This document shows positions 62,913 through 64,000 of a stretch of DNA of 64,000 nucleotides, piece by piece (the first letter of the stretch is position 1; every line of letters starts with the position of its first letter). The translations under genes and the position numbers were made by a program. A model generated the notes under the pieces. The model made no database searches. It was not told where the DNA came from and saw only the letters and a list, made by a program, of their open reading frames with translations. The stretch comes from CBDDEC01 sp965226785 (lineage in GTDB: Bacteria > Chloroflexota > Dehalococcoidia > UBA2979): positions 1,053,668 to 1,117,667 of the forward strand of contig CBDDEC010000002.1 in assembly GCA_965226785.1 (NCBI GenBank), given 5' to 3'.

Positions 62913-63827
62913 GGCCGTCGTCGACCGCGGCTCCGTCGCCACGACCGCCGACTCTGGTCACTACTGGCACGTGGTTGGTCCGGCTGGCGAGGCACGCTCG
63001 TGATGGTCGAGCCGGACACGGTGGTGCGCTGGCATCGTTCTGCTTGGCGCGCCTACTGGCGCTGGAAGAGTCGTCGCCGCTCCGGACGACCCCGGATTCC
63101 CGCAGAGCTGCGACAGCTGATCGTCCGCATCGCCACTGAGCATCCGCGGTGGGGCGCCGTCCGCATCGTCGGCGAGCTGCGTGCCCTTGGCTTCGAGGTG
63201 AGCGCTCGCACCGTGAGTCGCTACCGCCGGCAAGCGCTGCGGCGCCCCCGAGCCAGTCGTGGCGCACGTTTCTCCGCAACCACGCGTCCAGCATCTGGGC
63301 CGCCGATCTGTTCACGGTCCAGACGCCTCGCCTTCCGCACGCTCTCCGTGTTCGTCGTGATCGACCACGGCCGGCGCCGCATCCGGCACTGGAACGTCAC
63401 GGAGCACCCGATCGCGCCCTGGATCTGGCAGCAGATGATCGAGGCGACCGCCTGGGGTCAGCAGCCAGGGTTCCTGATCCGAGACCGCGACCGTAGCTAT
63501 GGCGGAGACTTCATAGCACGCGCTCGACGGCTCGGGATCGAGACGATTCTGACTCCGGTGCACGCGCCGAATGCCAACGCCATCGCCGAGCGCGTCATCG
63601 GCACGCTCAGGCGCGAGTGTCTCGACCATGTCATCGCGGTCAACGAACAACATCTCCGGCGGGTGCTTGGTGAGTACGTCCAGCACTACAACGCGATGCG
63701 GCCGCATCGAGCATTGTCGCTCGACTCTCCGGAGGGACGCTCGCCGGTGCAGCGGACGCCGAGTCAGCGAGTCGTCAGCAAGCCGGTGCTAGGAGGCTTG
63801 CATCATGAGTATCGGTGGGCCGCATGA
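62883..63827 (+). pseudogene. Integrase-core (DDE) IS transposase, 5'-truncated, with two compensating frameshifts
   Basis: The IS part begins at about 62913 and ends at 63843. The helix-turn-helix part (RHPRWG-like, TEHPRWGAVRIVGELRALGF) leads to an rve core with second Asp and Glu (TPVHAPNANAIAERVIGT). Between a five-C run (63245-63249) and about 63325 the frame differs by one base: the alternative reads SWRTFLRNHASSIWAADLF, which contains the first catalytic Asp. So a loss and a gain restore the frame but replace the active-site segment. The normal N-terminus is also missing. Confidence 0.75.
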
Positions 63828-63843
63828 GGTTTGCCGTCCCACG

Positions 63844-64000
63844 AGAGCTGGTCGCCGGCGAGCGTCGGCGGTCCATGCCTCGAAGTCGCCCGGTGACATC
63901 GCCGCACAGTCCGGGGTCCTGCTCCGTTGGTCACGTCAAACTGAGCACGGATCGATTAATGGCACGGCGCAGGTGTTCCGACTTGCGGACGAGATCGGAG
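63844..64000. other. No recognised content
   Basis: This final stretch lies beyond the IS end and shows no convincing gene, repeat or hairpin. The window ends here. Confidence 0.6.

Noticed and set aside
1..64000. tRNA genes and CRISPR arrays
   Set aside because: No cloverleaf with a T-loop signature and no regularly spaced repeats were found by reading both strands; a dedicated scan could still reveal one.

Overview
The window is high-GC bacterial DNA with dense, mostly operonic genes. Gene content suggests a Chloroflexota (Dehalococcoidia/SAR202-like) heterotroph: Tat-type lipoprotein solute-binding proteins with a poly-Asp stretch after the lipobox, many family III (CaiB/BaiF) CoA-transferases, three luciferase-like flavin oxidoreductases, a deazaflavin (F420)-type Ddn-like protein, a single-chain acyl-CoA carboxylase and a methylmalonyl-CoA epimerase-like protein. 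The taxon is inferred from content only; no rRNA or tRNA gene was seen.

Layout. 1-15 kb: CoA-transferase (cut by the window edge), acyl-CoA carboxylase, three MFS exporters, a cupredoxin lipoprotein, an HxlR regulator fused to an SCP2-like domain with two candidate operators, a dehydrogenase, a ureohydrolase-GNAT pair and a tyrosine phosphatase. 15-23 kb: NtaA-type monooxygenase, CoA-transferase, a dipeptide-type ABC operon in which two of three genes are broken, and a Rieske ferredoxin-P450 pair. 23-31 kb: an oxidoreductase cluster (Ddn-like, VOC, AhpD-like, VOC, LLM) whose AhpD-like gene has an in-frame UGA at the redox motif followed by a SECIS-like hairpin, so it is a candidate selenoprotein; then a CaCA exchanger, a structured intergenic RNA candidate, an epimerase, a membrane gene broken by a 20-bp duplication, and another LLM enzyme. 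31-40 kb: a response regulator-PilZ-histidine kinase operon divergent from a GGDEF-EAL gene, a 32-residue secreted-peptide gene with its own hairpin and terminator, an ABC-2 exporter, and DinB and enoyl-CoA hydratase genes. 40-43 kb: IS6 and IS110 elements between the stubs of two CoA-transferase genes. 43-54 kb: CoA-transferases (two of them double-length), a second dipeptide-type ABC system and an enoyl-CoA hydratase. 54-59 kb: a phage remnant (TerS, broken TerL, IS1-type transposase remnant), small unknown genes and a HicBA-like pair. 59-64 kb: a pseudogene field (MBL-fold, aldo/keto reductase, hydrolase-cyclase, RidA), a BKACE enzyme and degenerate integrase-type IS copies.

Functionally, oxidoreductases, CoA-transferases, hydratases and the carboxylase/epimerase suggest uptake of peptides or other organics and CoA-linked breakdown of diverse carbon compounds. 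Many single-base indels lie in homopolymer runs. They may be real decay in the accessory parts or consensus errors, and raw reads would decide.
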